From Mycobacterium sp. (GTDB taxonomy: Bacteria; Actinomycetota; Actinomycetes; Mycobacteriales; Mycobacteriaceae), in contig NZ_SCRH01000045.1 in the NCBI RefSeq assembly GCF_004298145.1, positions 1-64,000 of the forward strand: a DNA stretch of 64,000 bases. The letters run 5' to 3'. Position numbers and translations under genes: made by a program. Shown one piece after another: positions 49,968-57,490 of this stretch. The notes under the pieces are model-generated. The model made no database searches. It worked only from the letters and a program-made list of their open reading frames with translations, and was not told the DNA's origin. Position 1 is the stretch's first letter. Every line of letters begins with the position of its first letter.

Positions 49968-50594
49968 ATGGCTGCTCGAACACGGCGATCCACCGCGGAG
50001 GTCCGCCACTTGCTGGTGGACGCCGCGGCCCGGGTATTCACCGCAAAGGGATATGCCTCGACGACGGCCGACGATATCGCCGCCGAGGCCGGTGTCGCGC
50101 GCTCGGCGATCTGGCGCCACTTCACCGACAAGGCAGATCTATTCGGCGCCGCTGTACTGCAACCGTTCATGGAGTTTCTGGAGAACTACACGGTCGCATA
50201 CGACATCAAGAACCCGAAATGGGGGGATTTCGAGATCACCCGCACGATCGTCGAAATGTTCTATGACAGCTGCACGGCGCATCGGGAGGCACTGGTTGGC
50301 GTCGCGGTCGTCGGGCATGAACTCGACTCGGCCACTTTGGCCGGGCTGGACGAGCAGTTCGACCGGTTCTTCGCGGAGATAATGCGGACGACCAGCATCG
50401 AAGCCCATCGGCGCGGCTGGGTGCCGCAGGCGGGTCTCGGCCTGACGATGCGGCTGCTTTTCGGCACGATCGCTTCCATCGTGGTCTTCGATCACCCGTT
50501 GGTCCCCAGCGGTAGTGACAAGCCCTCCCGGCATGAGGTGATCGATCATGTGACCCGGGTGTTCCTGTACGGAGCCAGGCTGGCAAAGGACTAA
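49968..50594 (+). CDS. TetR-family transcriptional regulator
   Basis: 208 residues from ATG 49968; an upstream in-frame start at 49911 is unsupported. HTH: RHLLVDAAARVFTAKGYAST then DDIAAEAGVARSAIWRHFTD. Lies just before the LLM operon; a near-perfect 13-base inverted repeat spans its stop codon (50588-50623), immediately ahead of the LLM gene, and is a good candidate target. Confidence 0.9.
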   Translation: MAARTRRSTAEVRHLLVDAAARVFTAKGYASTTADDIAAEAGVARSAIWRHFTDKADLFGAAVLQPFMEFLENYTVAYDIKNPKWGDFEITRTIVEMFYDSCTAHREALVGVAVVGHELDSATLAGLDEQFDRFFAEIMRTTSIEAHRRGWVPQAGLGLTMRLLFGTIASIVVFDHPLVPSGSDKPSRHEVIDHVTRVFLYGARLAKD

Positions 50595-50623
50595 CGGTCC
50601 CTTGACTAGAGGACTGTTAGTCC
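50588..50623. promoter_or_regulatory. Long inverted repeat just upstream of the LLM operon
   Basis: GGACTAACGGTCC (50588-50600) and GGACTGTTAGTCC (50611-50623) are inverted with one mismatch around a 10-base spacer, ending 4 bases before the LLM start codon. Binding there would block translation initiation or transcription. The arm sequence recurs in part as GGGACCGTT near 49936 and AGTCCCTT at 56067. Confidence 0.5.
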
Positions 50624-50627
50624 CTTA

Positions 50628-51797
50628 ATGTCGATCGGCATGGGCTCTCCGCGCATCGCCGTCGCCTATCCCAACCATCGCGCCACTCCATTGGCCGGAA
50701 TCCAGGACTTCGTCGGCGCCCTCGAACAATCCGCAGTTGTGGACCAATTCTGGGTATGGGACGAGTTGACGGGTTGGGCGCCACAGGGTTTCGGCATTCC
50801 AGCCGGCATGGAAGCCCCGGATGCGCATTCCACACACGACCCGTTCATCGAGTGTGCGTTCGCGCTCGCGGCCAGTCCGCGCATCGGCGTGCGGATGACC
50901 ACCGACGCTGTGCGCTCGCGGCCGGCCGAGTTGACTCGGACGCTGCTGTCGCTCGCGTCGGCGACGCAGGGCACCGTCACCTGCGCCATCGGCCTGGGCG
51001 AGGCCCGGCACATGACACCGTTCGGGCATCCGACCGGCCAGGCGCTGTCGCGTCTGAAGGACGTCCTGATCCTGATCCGCACGCTGCTCGATACAGACGA
51101 GCCCTTCTCCTACAACGGAAAACGGTGGAACTTCGACCACGGCTACCTCGGCACGTACCGGCCCGCTCGTCCGGAAATCTGGGGGCTCGGGGGCGGACCC
51201 AAGTTCACCGAATTGTGCGCGCAGTACGCAGACGGCATCGAATCGTCGTTTCCGAACGCGGTGCCGAATCTGGATGTCTTCGCTTCGCGCGTATCCGCCA
51301 TTCGCGATCGGGTGGAAGCGGCCGGTCGCGACCCCGACGAGTTCGGCTTCGGGGTATGGCTGCCATGTGGCCTGCACGAGGACCCGGAAGTGATCGCCGC
51401 CGCGCAAGAGAGTCCGCAGATCAAGTGGTACTCAGCCAGCTATGGGCGAATGAACCAGGACGAGTGGCGAAATGAGGGGCTGCAGAGCGTCTTTCCCCGA
51501 GGCTGGCACTACTCCAATGACTACATGCCGTTCACGATGACGGCCGCGGCCGCGGACGCCGTCGTTGCGAACGTGCCACGCGAGATGTGTGCGAGGTCAG
51601 CGACCTGGGGCACACCGGAGGAAGCCGTCAAGGTCGGCCGCGCATGGATCGAGGCGGGCGCGACATTCGTCGGGTTGCTCGACGTCATGCCGCTGCACAC
51701 CGGTGCGGACGGATTCCCCTCATCGATCGCCCGGCTGCTGCAGGTTGCGGCCGGCCTCAAGGCCCACACCAACAACCAATCAGCGGAGGAGAACTGA
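50628..51797 (+). CDS. LLM-class flavin/F420-dependent oxidoreductase
   Basis: 389 residues from ATG 50628. Luciferase-like TIM barrel: RIAVAYPNHRATPLAGIQDF, FALAASPRIGVRMTTDAV, GTVTCAIGLGEARHMTPFG, PARPEIWGLGGGPKFTELCA and the C-terminal WGTPEEAVKVGRAWIEAGA. In mycobacteria such proteins mostly use coenzyme F420 to reduce or oxidise alcohols, ketones or enones. First gene of a four-gene operon with an EthD-like protein, a sulfotransferase-like protein and a DUF1214 protein. It is the intact counterpart of the two relics near 5-8 kb. Confidence 0.9.
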   Translation: MSIGMGSPRIAVAYPNHRATPLAGIQDFVGALEQSAVVDQFWVWDELTGWAPQGFGIPAGMEAPDAHSTHDPFIECAFALAASPRIGVRMTTDAVRSRPAELTRTLLSLASATQGTVTCAIGLGEARHMTPFGHPTGQALSRLKDVLILIRTLLDTDEPFSYNGKRWNFDHGYLGTYRPARPEIWGLGGGPKFTELCAQYADGIESSFPNAVPNLDVFASRVSAIRDRVEAAGRDPDEFGFGVWLPCGLHEDPEVIAAAQESPQIKWYSASYGRMNQDEWRNEGLQSVFPRGWHYSNDYMPFTMTAAAADAVVANVPREMCARSATWGTPEEAVKVGRAWIEAGATFVGLLDVMPLHTGADGFPSSIARLLQVAAGLKAHTNNQSAEEN

Positions 51798-51798
51798 A

Positions 51799-52185
51799 AT
51801 GCCGCATGCGATCATGCTCGCCTTCACCCAGCCGACGTCGGCGGAGACCGAAGACGCCTACAACGAGTGGTATTCGAATAAGCACATCCACGATCTGGTG
51901 ACGATTCCGGGTGTCATCGCTGCCACCCGGTACAAGATCGCACAGGAAGTCGAGACGTTGCCAGGCGTTGTCGGTCCGCCGCAGGGCTACTTGGCCATCT
52001 ACGAGATCGAAGGTGAGACCGAGGCGGATCTGGAGAAGTTCGCTGCTGTGCTGCGTGGGGCGCTTGCCGATGGCACGGCGGATATTTCACCGAACTTGGA
52101 CATGAGCAAGCTGGGTGCCTCGCTGTGTCTACCGCTGACCGAACGGCTAGAGCGGGTCAGCACCGTGGGCACCGCGACATCGTGA
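51799..52185 (+). CDS. EthD-like dimeric alpha-beta barrel protein
   Basis: 128 residues from ATG 51799, with GGAGGAGAA upstream, one base after the LLM stop. The ferredoxin-like alpha/beta barrel pattern is clear: MLAFTQPTSAETEDAYNEWY, SNKHIHDLVTIPGVIAATRY (the N-x-x-H-x-x-D type helix of EthD/Dabb families) and YLAIYEIEGETEADLEKFAA. Such small proteins act as accessory or dehydratase-like factors in oxidation pathways. Coupled through GTGA to the sulfotransferase gene. Confidence 0.78.
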   Translation: MPHAIMLAFTQPTSAETEDAYNEWYSNKHIHDLVTIPGVIAATRYKIAQEVETLPGVVGPPQGYLAIYEIEGETEADLEKFAAVLRGALADGTADISPNLDMSKLGASLCLPLTERLERVSTVGTATS

Positions 52186-53342
52186 CCGTCGCGTTGCCCC
52201 CGCTGGAGCGGGAACCGTTGATGACGGCCGCGTCGGCAGCGACCGGTCTCGACGACTGGGGAGATGACACCGGGTTCATCGACAGCTTGGACATTCTGCT
52301 GGCAGACATGCGAACCACCGCGGAGCTCAACGAGATTGGCGTCGCTAGTCAGGTGCAGGACGTGCTGCGGCTACTCGTGAACCGACTCGGATTCACCCGG
52401 GACCTGCGTGAGCATCCAGAGATTCTCGACGAGGAGCTGGTAGCCCCCATCGTGATTCTTGGGTTGCCGCGCACCGGTACGTCGAAGCTGCAACGCACGA
52501 TCGCAGCCGATCCGGGGATGCAGCGGCTCGAGGTGTGGCGGCTGCTGAATCCCGCCCCGATGCCGGGTGATCCGCAGACCCGTACCGCGATCGGCGAACA
52601 GTTCGAGGCGATGTTGCGTCAGGTCCCGGAATTCATGGCCCGCCATCCCATGGAAGCGCATGAGCCCGACGAGGATCTGTGGCTGATGGAGCTCACGTTT
52701 GACGCACCGGTAGCCTCCCACCGGCTGCACCTACCCAATCACCGCAAGTGGATCGCCGACCGGCAAGAATCGGCATACGCCTACATGCGCACGGTGCTGC
52801 AGTATCTGCAATGGCAGGACGGCGGAGCGCGTGGGCGACCATGGGTTCTCAAGTCGCCCATGCACATTGGTCAGGTAGCGGCGCTGCATGGCCTTTTCCC
52901 GGATGCCACGTTCGTGCAATGCCACCGCGACGTCTACACCGTGCTCGGATCTTATTGTTCGCTGATCGAGGTGGCGCGCGGGATGAACAGCGACGTCGTG
53001 GACCTACCGGCGCTGGGCCCGGACTTCGCGCGGTTCTGGGGCGGCTACACGTCGCGCAACCTCGAGGCCCGGGCATCGATCCCGGATCTGGACATCTACG
53101 ATGTCGACTTCAAAGAGATCCGCGACGACATCAACGGTGTGGTCGCCGAAATCTATCGTCGTGCGGGCCGGGCCATCACCGACGAAGCGCGCGCCGCGTT
53201 CGACGCCTACAACGCGCGCCGGCCGGAAGGGCATTTCGGTGCACACGAGTACAAACCGACGCGCTGGGGCGTCACCGCCGATCTGGTGGGGGAGTGTTTC
53301 GAAGCCTACCTCGCCGAATTTCCCGAACTCGCCCCGAACTAG
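52182..53342 (+). CDS. Sulfotransferase-family protein
   Basis: 386 residues from GTG 52182 (GTGA overlap); the longer upstream frame is within the previous gene. PAPS-binding loop IVILGLPRTGTSKLQRTIAA (about residue 90), catalytic-type His region, WVLKSPMHIGQVAALHGLFP and the 3'-phosphate segment FVQCHRDVYTVLGSYCSLIE. Large actinobacterial members of this family (Pfam Sulfotransfer_3-like) are common in mycobacterial lipid regions; substrates are mostly unknown. Confidence 0.85.
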   Translation: MTVALPPLEREPLMTAASAATGLDDWGDDTGFIDSLDILLADMRTTAELNEIGVASQVQDVLRLLVNRLGFTRDLREHPEILDEELVAPIVILGLPRTGTSKLQRTIAADPGMQRLEVWRLLNPAPMPGDPQTRTAIGEQFEAMLRQVPEFMARHPMEAHEPDEDLWLMELTFDAPVASHRLHLPNHRKWIADRQESAYAYMRTVLQYLQWQDGGARGRPWVLKSPMHIGQVAALHGLFPDATFVQCHRDVYTVLGSYCSLIEVARGMNSDVVDLPALGPDFARFWGGYTSRNLEARASIPDLDIYDVDFKEIRDDINGVVAEIYRRAGRAITDEARAAFDAYNARRPEGHFGAHEYKPTRWGVTADLVGECFEAYLAEFPELAPN

Positions 53343-53354
53343 AAGGGCCGCCCC

Positions 53355-54539
53355 ATGACAATCATGGACCGAGAAGTCGCCGACGATCCCCGTGTATCCG
53401 AAGCGGACCTGTGGAGAGCACTGGGCGAGGCGATCGCCGATATGACCGCCTACGTCCACGGCAACGACAGGGTCGACACACCGCTGCTGCGGGCCGAAGG
53501 AATCCGGTACCTGTCCCGGCTGCTGCAGTCCGGAATCATGATGACGATGGAGGGGTGGGATGCCCACTACCCCTGGCTGGTCAAATTCATCAGCCCCTAC
53601 ATGCAGTACGGCATTCCAGCGACCGATTGTTGCTACCACTGGGCGGCTGTGCACGGCGACGGCATTTATCGGATTCGCGGCAAGAGGGGAACCGCGAGAC
53701 TTTTCGATGTCGAAACGCGCACCGGACACACCTCGCATCTAGCGGACTGGAAGCTCGTGGATCGCAAGAGCGACTTCCACGTTGAAGACGACGGCACCCT
53801 TGAGGTTGTGCTGTCAACGACGGAACAGCCGGGCAACTGGGTACGGACCTGCGAAGGCCCCGGCTCGATCATCGTGCGCCAGTATTACTACGATTGGGAC
53901 ACCGAACAACCCGCGGAGCTCGTCATCGAGCGTGACGGTGTCACGTACCCGCCGCCGACGCTGCAGCCCGCCGATATCGCCGAGCGGCTGCAGCTGCTGA
54001 TCGACTGGGTCCGAATCGTACCGGCGGCATGCAAGCTCGCCGTCGATGAGTACTTTCGGGCGCCGCCGGACTCGTTGAAGTTCGTCGAGATCGACTTCGC
54101 GTGGGCAGACCTGTTGTACGGCAAGGGAATCTATCGCTGTGAGAGGGACGAGGCGGTGATCATCGAGGTCTCGCCGCCGAATGCCAGGTATTGGCAATAC
54201 CAGCTCACCTCGCACTTCTGGGAAGCGCTGGACTGGAACCTGCGGCAAACGTCGCTCAACGGTCATCAGGCGGTACTCGACGATGATGGCGTATTTCGCG
54301 CTGTGATCGCTCACGAGGATCCCGGTTATGCGAATTGGCTTGACGCGGGGGGCCATAGCGTCGGGCTGATCACGGCGCGCTACTACAAAGCGGACACAAC
54401 GCCGTTGCCGAGGATCCGGACTGTGCCGCTGTCGGCTTTGGCGGCAGAGTTGCCGGCGACGGCGGCCAAGGTCACGCCCGAAGAGCGGCAAGATGCGTTG
54501 CGGCGACGCGCCAGATCAGTATGGCGTAGGCGGGTGTGA
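53355..54539 (+). CDS. DUF1214-domain protein
   Basis: 394 residues from ATG 53355, 12 bases after the sulfotransferase. Contains the DUF1214 features GIYRIRGKRGTARLFDVETR, beta-rich central part with WVRTCEGPGSIIVRQYYYDW, and SPPNARYWQYQLTSHFWEAL near the C-terminus. No signal peptide or membrane helix. DUF1214/DUF1254 proteins recur beside oxidoreductases and sulfotransferases, but no reaction is established. Last gene of the LLM operon. Confidence 0.8.
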   Translation: MTIMDREVADDPRVSEADLWRALGEAIADMTAYVHGNDRVDTPLLRAEGIRYLSRLLQSGIMMTMEGWDAHYPWLVKFISPYMQYGIPATDCCYHWAAVHGDGIYRIRGKRGTARLFDVETRTGHTSHLADWKLVDRKSDFHVEDDGTLEVVLSTTEQPGNWVRTCEGPGSIIVRQYYYDWDTEQPAELVIERDGVTYPPPTLQPADIAERLQLLIDWVRIVPAACKLAVDEYFRAPPDSLKFVEIDFAWADLLYGKGIYRCERDEAVIIEVSPPNARYWQYQLTSHFWEALDWNLRQTSLNGHQAVLDDDGVFRAVIAHEDPGYANWLDAGGHSVGLITARYYKADTTPLPRIRTVPLSALAAELPATAAKVTPEERQDALRRRARSVWRRRV

Positions 54540-54561
54540 GGAGCCGACCGCCCGCCGCTGA

Positions 54562-54882
54562 TCCCTTACATCAGTCCGGTGGCCCGAACGCATATTCGAC
54601 GACGCCCAACGCCGAGGAGAACCTCGATGTCTTGTCATCGAAGTCGTTTCGGCCTGGACCCCAACACGGACCGGCGTCGACCACGTCATCGAGGCGGAGA
54701 CCCTGGACGAGGAGTACGACTGCACCTGCGTCGCGTCATCACAGCTCTGCGCGGGGATGGATCCGAACCGGATGCTGTCCGAAAAGCACTGGGTAACAAA
54801 GCAAGTCGCGGTCAAATACGCCTGTGATGGCGAGGCCACCTATGGTCTCCTCGAGATCAGCAACAGGCTCGGAGACCGCTGA
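54562..54882 (+). pseudogene. C-terminal remnant of an unidentified gene
   Basis: A 106-codon open frame with coding-like codon use but no upstream start or ribosome-binding site. It reads SVRWPERIFDDAQRRGEP, later VIEVVSAWTPTRTGVDHVIE, CVASSQLCAGMDP and ATYGLLEISNRLGDR before TGA. The plan (beta-rich, Y-G-L-x-E ending) recalls the C-termini of beta-rich DUF proteins found near sulfotransferases, but I cannot name the family. It fills the 349-base gap between DUF1214 and the convergent reductase gene. Confidence 0.4.
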
Positions 54883-54888
54883 ATCGAG

Positions 54889-55905
54889 TCAGCAGAACTC
54901 AAGTCGGACACCGAGGTCTTCGGCGGCTTGCCGCGGCGAGGAGAGGAATTGCCCGGCGTTGCGGAGCCCCGTGCGCTCGCCGGGGCCGGACATCAGCGCG
55001 CGCGCCACCGCGAACGCGCCCCGACCGGTGATGTCGTAGACATCGTCGACCGCTCCGGTGACGGTGCATGATCCAGCTGCGCCCTTGGCCTCCGCCGTCA
55101 CCTGCGAGCGTCCGCCCCCGGCGTCACCGCCGGAGTGCCCGAGGCGCGACAACAATCCGCGAGTGGCCTTCAGGGAGCCCGGAATCCGCCACACCATTGC
55201 GCCGGCGGCCAGCGCGGGACCCATCGCGGCGGGTTGGACATGACATTCGATGCGTGCGTGCGGATACGCCCTCGCCAGGACCAGCGCGTCGGGCGTCGCG
55301 AACAGCGCTCCGCACCCCGAGGCGAATCGGTGCATGCGACGCCCCGCCAATTCCCAACGGACGCATCCACTGTCGACAATCGGCGCACCACCGGCGACCA
55401 GCTCAATCGTCGACCGCATGGTCGCCGGCGACGGCCGCATCCCGACGATCTTCACCGCACAATGCAGTTGCCGCACGCTGTCGGGACCACCAACCAGCTC
55501 CGCCGCCGCGGTAGCGGCGATATCGGTCGCCACACCCAGGCCCAGCGACGGCACGACGGCGAGGCCCGCCCGGATGGCGCGGCTCTCGAACTCATCGACA
55601 ATGCGCTGCACCCAACGTGGTTCACCGGTGCAGTCGACATAATTGGCGCCGGCGCGGATGGCCGCGTCCAGCACGGGCGGCCCGAAGTGGGTGTAGGGAC
55701 CGGCGCACGAGACGACGACCGATGCGCCCGAGAAAGCCGCTTCCAATTCCGCGGGGGCCAGCGAGGCCACGCGGTATTCGACACCGAGCCTGGCAAGTGC
55801 TTGCGCATCGCGCCCAGCGGCGATCACGGGAATGTCTGCGGCCGAAGCCAATTGGATGACCCGGCGTCCGGTTGCACCGGTCGCGCCGTATACGACAAGC
55901 GTCAC
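54889..55905 (-). CDS. Saccharopine dehydrogenase-like NAD(P)-binding protein (trans-acting enoyl reductase type)
   Basis: 338 residues from GTG 55905. Rossmann start VVYGATGATGRRVIQLASAA, then VVSCAGPYTHFGPPVLDAAI and NYVDCTGEPRWVQRIVDEFE, the pattern of mycobacterial saccharopine-dehydrogenase-like enoyl reductases that act in trans on lipid or polyketide substrates. The C-terminal part is variable. Convergent with the LLM operon. Confidence 0.85.
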   Translation of the reverse strand: MTLVVYGATGATGRRVIQLASAADIPVIAAGRDAQALARLGVEYRVASLAPAELEAAFSGASVVVSCAGPYTHFGPPVLDAAIRAGANYVDCTGEPRWVQRIVDEFESRAIRAGLAVVPSLGLGVATDIAATAAAELVGGPDSVRQLHCAVKIVGMRPSPATMRSTIELVAGGAPIVDSGCVRWELAGRRMHRFASGCGALFATPDALVLARAYPHARIECHVQPAAMGPALAAGAMVWRIPGSLKATRGLLSRLGHSGGDAGGGRSQVTAEAKGAAGSCTVTGAVDDVYDITGRGAFAVARALMSGPGERTGLRNAGQFLSSPRQAAEDLGVRLEFC

Positions 55906-56040
55906 GGGGCGGCGCCCGGTGCGCCGCTCGACCGGGGGCGAGCATGACGATTGCGACGGTGTCGCTTGATTGAGACGGCTAAGCGGTCTCGGGATCGAGA
56001 CGTACCACGCCGGATGCGCACGCGGCCGACGCTATAACGA

Positions 56041-56787
56041 TCATCGAAATCCGTCAAGGGACTGAAAGTCCCTTAGTGATGGCGGGTGGCGCTGGTCGAG
56101 TGCGTTCGCCCGCATGCGCGCCACGGCCAGGGTCACGCCGGCCAACATGACGAATGCCACCACGCCGGTGGCGAGATATTGCCAGCTCGCAAACCCGCCG
56201 CCGTAGTAGGTGGCCGTCACCGCCCACCAGAGCACGACCATTGCGGCAAAACAGCCGTAGATGAGCGGAGACTGAGCCACCGCGGATCGCCTGCGCAACA
56301 GCAGGGCCGTGGTCGCCAGCGGAAGCAGGAACAGTGTGATCGCGGGGGCCGCTTGGTAGAGCGGATCGTCCCAAACGACTTTCTCGTACTCCCAGACAAT
56401 CACGAACGCTACGGCACCGGCGATGACCAACGCGGTCCACTGGGCCTGGCTGCCGTTCGGTAGGTATTCAGCCCGCCCGACGCGGATCGCCTGCGCGAAG
56501 AAGATGACTTCGAGGATGAGCGCGGTGAGCAAGCCGATCCAGAACAACTTGAGAAACCAGTGGTCGTACACGTGGAACCAGGTGTCGAAGCGGGCCACGA
56601 CGCCGAAGTCATGGGCGAACCACAGGAAGGTGCACGGCAGCGGGATCGAGATCCACCCCTCGCGCCGGGTCATGACGACCGCGGTGATCATCGCGATGTT
56701 CTGCAGGACCATGGCCAGCCCGAAGCCCACCAGGATGGGGATCGTGTGGTTGTCGATGGCGTCCAGAACCGCTCGCGTGTCGTACAT
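56041..56787 (-). CDS. Polytopic membrane protein, unknown family
   Basis: 248 residues from ATG 56787 (a longer frame to 56838 is less likely). About seven helices: IPILVGFGLAMVLQNIAMIT, a charged loop with RREGWISIP, FLWFAHDFGVVARFDTWFHV, ALILEVIFFAQAI and more. Aromatic and acidic residues in the loops (WFHVYDHWFLKLFW) may be functional. It lacks the FPRWL motif, so it is not assigned to the five-member family. The last codons form a palindrome (AAGGGACT-GAA-AGTCCCTT, 56056-56074). Confidence 0.68.
   Translation of the reverse strand: MYDTRAVLDAIDNHTIPILVGFGLAMVLQNIAMITAVVMTRREGWISIPLPCTFLWFAHDFGVVARFDTWFHVYDHWFLKLFWIGLLTALILEVIFFAQAIRVGRAEYLPNGSQAQWTALVIAGAVAFVIVWEYEKVVWDDPLYQAAPAITLFLLPLATTALLLRRRSAVAQSPLIYGCFAAMVVLWWAVTATYYGGGFASWQYLATGVVAFVMLAGVTLAVARMRANALDQRHPPSLRDFQSLDGFR
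56056..56074. promoter_or_regulatory. Palindrome AAGGGACT/AGTCCCTT at the end of a membrane gene
   Basis: Perfect 8-base arms around GAA, overlapping the last codons of the membrane gene and lying about 150 bases upstream of the reductase gene at 55905. AGTCCCTTA also occurs at 50619. Could be a regulator site or hairpin terminator. Confidence 0.3.
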
Positions 56788-56955
56788 GTTCAGGGATGGT
56801 AGCGTTCGTCGCCGCGACCAGACAGATTTTGCAGACACGGTAGATTCGCGCTACCACACTGGATGCCGAAAACTAGGTCGCCGACAAGGGTTTTGACACC
56901 ATGCCTGGGCGCAGCGACCCGAACGATCACGTGGACTCTCGGCGTGCGAGCCTTG

Positions 56956-56975
56956 ACCATAAGTCAACTTATGGT
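56956..56975. promoter_or_regulatory. Perfect 20-bp palindrome upstream of the SCP2/P450 operon
   Basis: ACCATAAGTCAACTTATGGT: arms of 9 bases around CA, in the divergent gap between the membrane gene (start 56787) and the SCP2 gene (start 57082). The size and symmetry are typical of TetR operators. Confidence 0.6.
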
Positions 56976-57047
56976 AGCGTCTTTGTGACAGAGGTCATAA
57001 CCTCGTGATCAAGGGCTTAACCTGGGAAGTGGGCCCTGACTGGGGTC

Positions 57048-57071
57048 AGAATTTAATCGAAAATAAATTCT
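57048..57071. promoter_or_regulatory. Inverted repeat overlapping the SCP2 gene leader
   Basis: AGAATTTA (57048-57055) and TAAATTCT (57064-57071) around an 8-base spacer, ending 10 bases before the SCP2 ATG and abutting its AGGGAG site. Close relative of the repeat at 22986-23007 (AGATTTA/TAAATCT, same spacer length). Confidence 0.55.
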
Positions 57072-57081
57072 AGGGAGAACA

Positions 57082-57486
57082 ATGGGGTTCAAGGACTCGG
57101 CGGAGGTCAGGAAGTACATCGGCGGCATCTTCGAGACGGCCTTCGAGGATGCGGAAATCGGTCCCAAGCTGGTTGACACCGGGCTTGTGGTGGCTTTCTC
57201 CTTCACCGATCCCGAGGCTGTCGTCGTGATCGACATGGGAAACAAGTCGGTACGTGAAGGCCTGGACGGGGGACCGGCGCCGATGGCGACGATGTTCATG
57301 ACGGCTGACACCGGCAACGGCTACTGGCAGGGCAAGGTCAACTTGCCGCTGGCGATGGCGAAGAAGAAAATCAAGGTCGAAGGTAACGTGGCGAGCCTGC
57401 TCAAGCTGGCTCCGATGGGCAAGAAGCTCTACCCGAGCTACATCGAGCGGCTGAAGAACGACGGTCGCGACGACCTGCTCGCCTGA
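57082..57486 (+). CDS. SCP2 sterol-binding-domain protein
   Basis: 134 residues from ATG 57082, with AGGGAGAA upstream. A single SCP2/SterolTransfer fold: IGGIFETAFEDAEIGPKLVD, VAFSFTDPEAVVVIDM, PAPMATMFMTADTGNGYWQG and KKKIKVEGNVASLLKLAPMG. SCP2 domains carry acyl-CoA or sterols. Being first in an operon with a CoA ligase and a P450, it may present a hydrophobic substrate to these enzymes. Under likely control of the two upstream repeats. Confidence 0.9.
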   Translation: MGFKDSAEVRKYIGGIFETAFEDAEIGPKLVDTGLVVAFSFTDPEAVVVIDMGNKSVREGLDGGPAPMATMFMTADTGNGYWQGKVNLPLAMAKKKIKVEGNVASLLKLAPMGKKLYPSYIERLKNDGRDDLLA

Positions 57487-57490
57487 TCCC

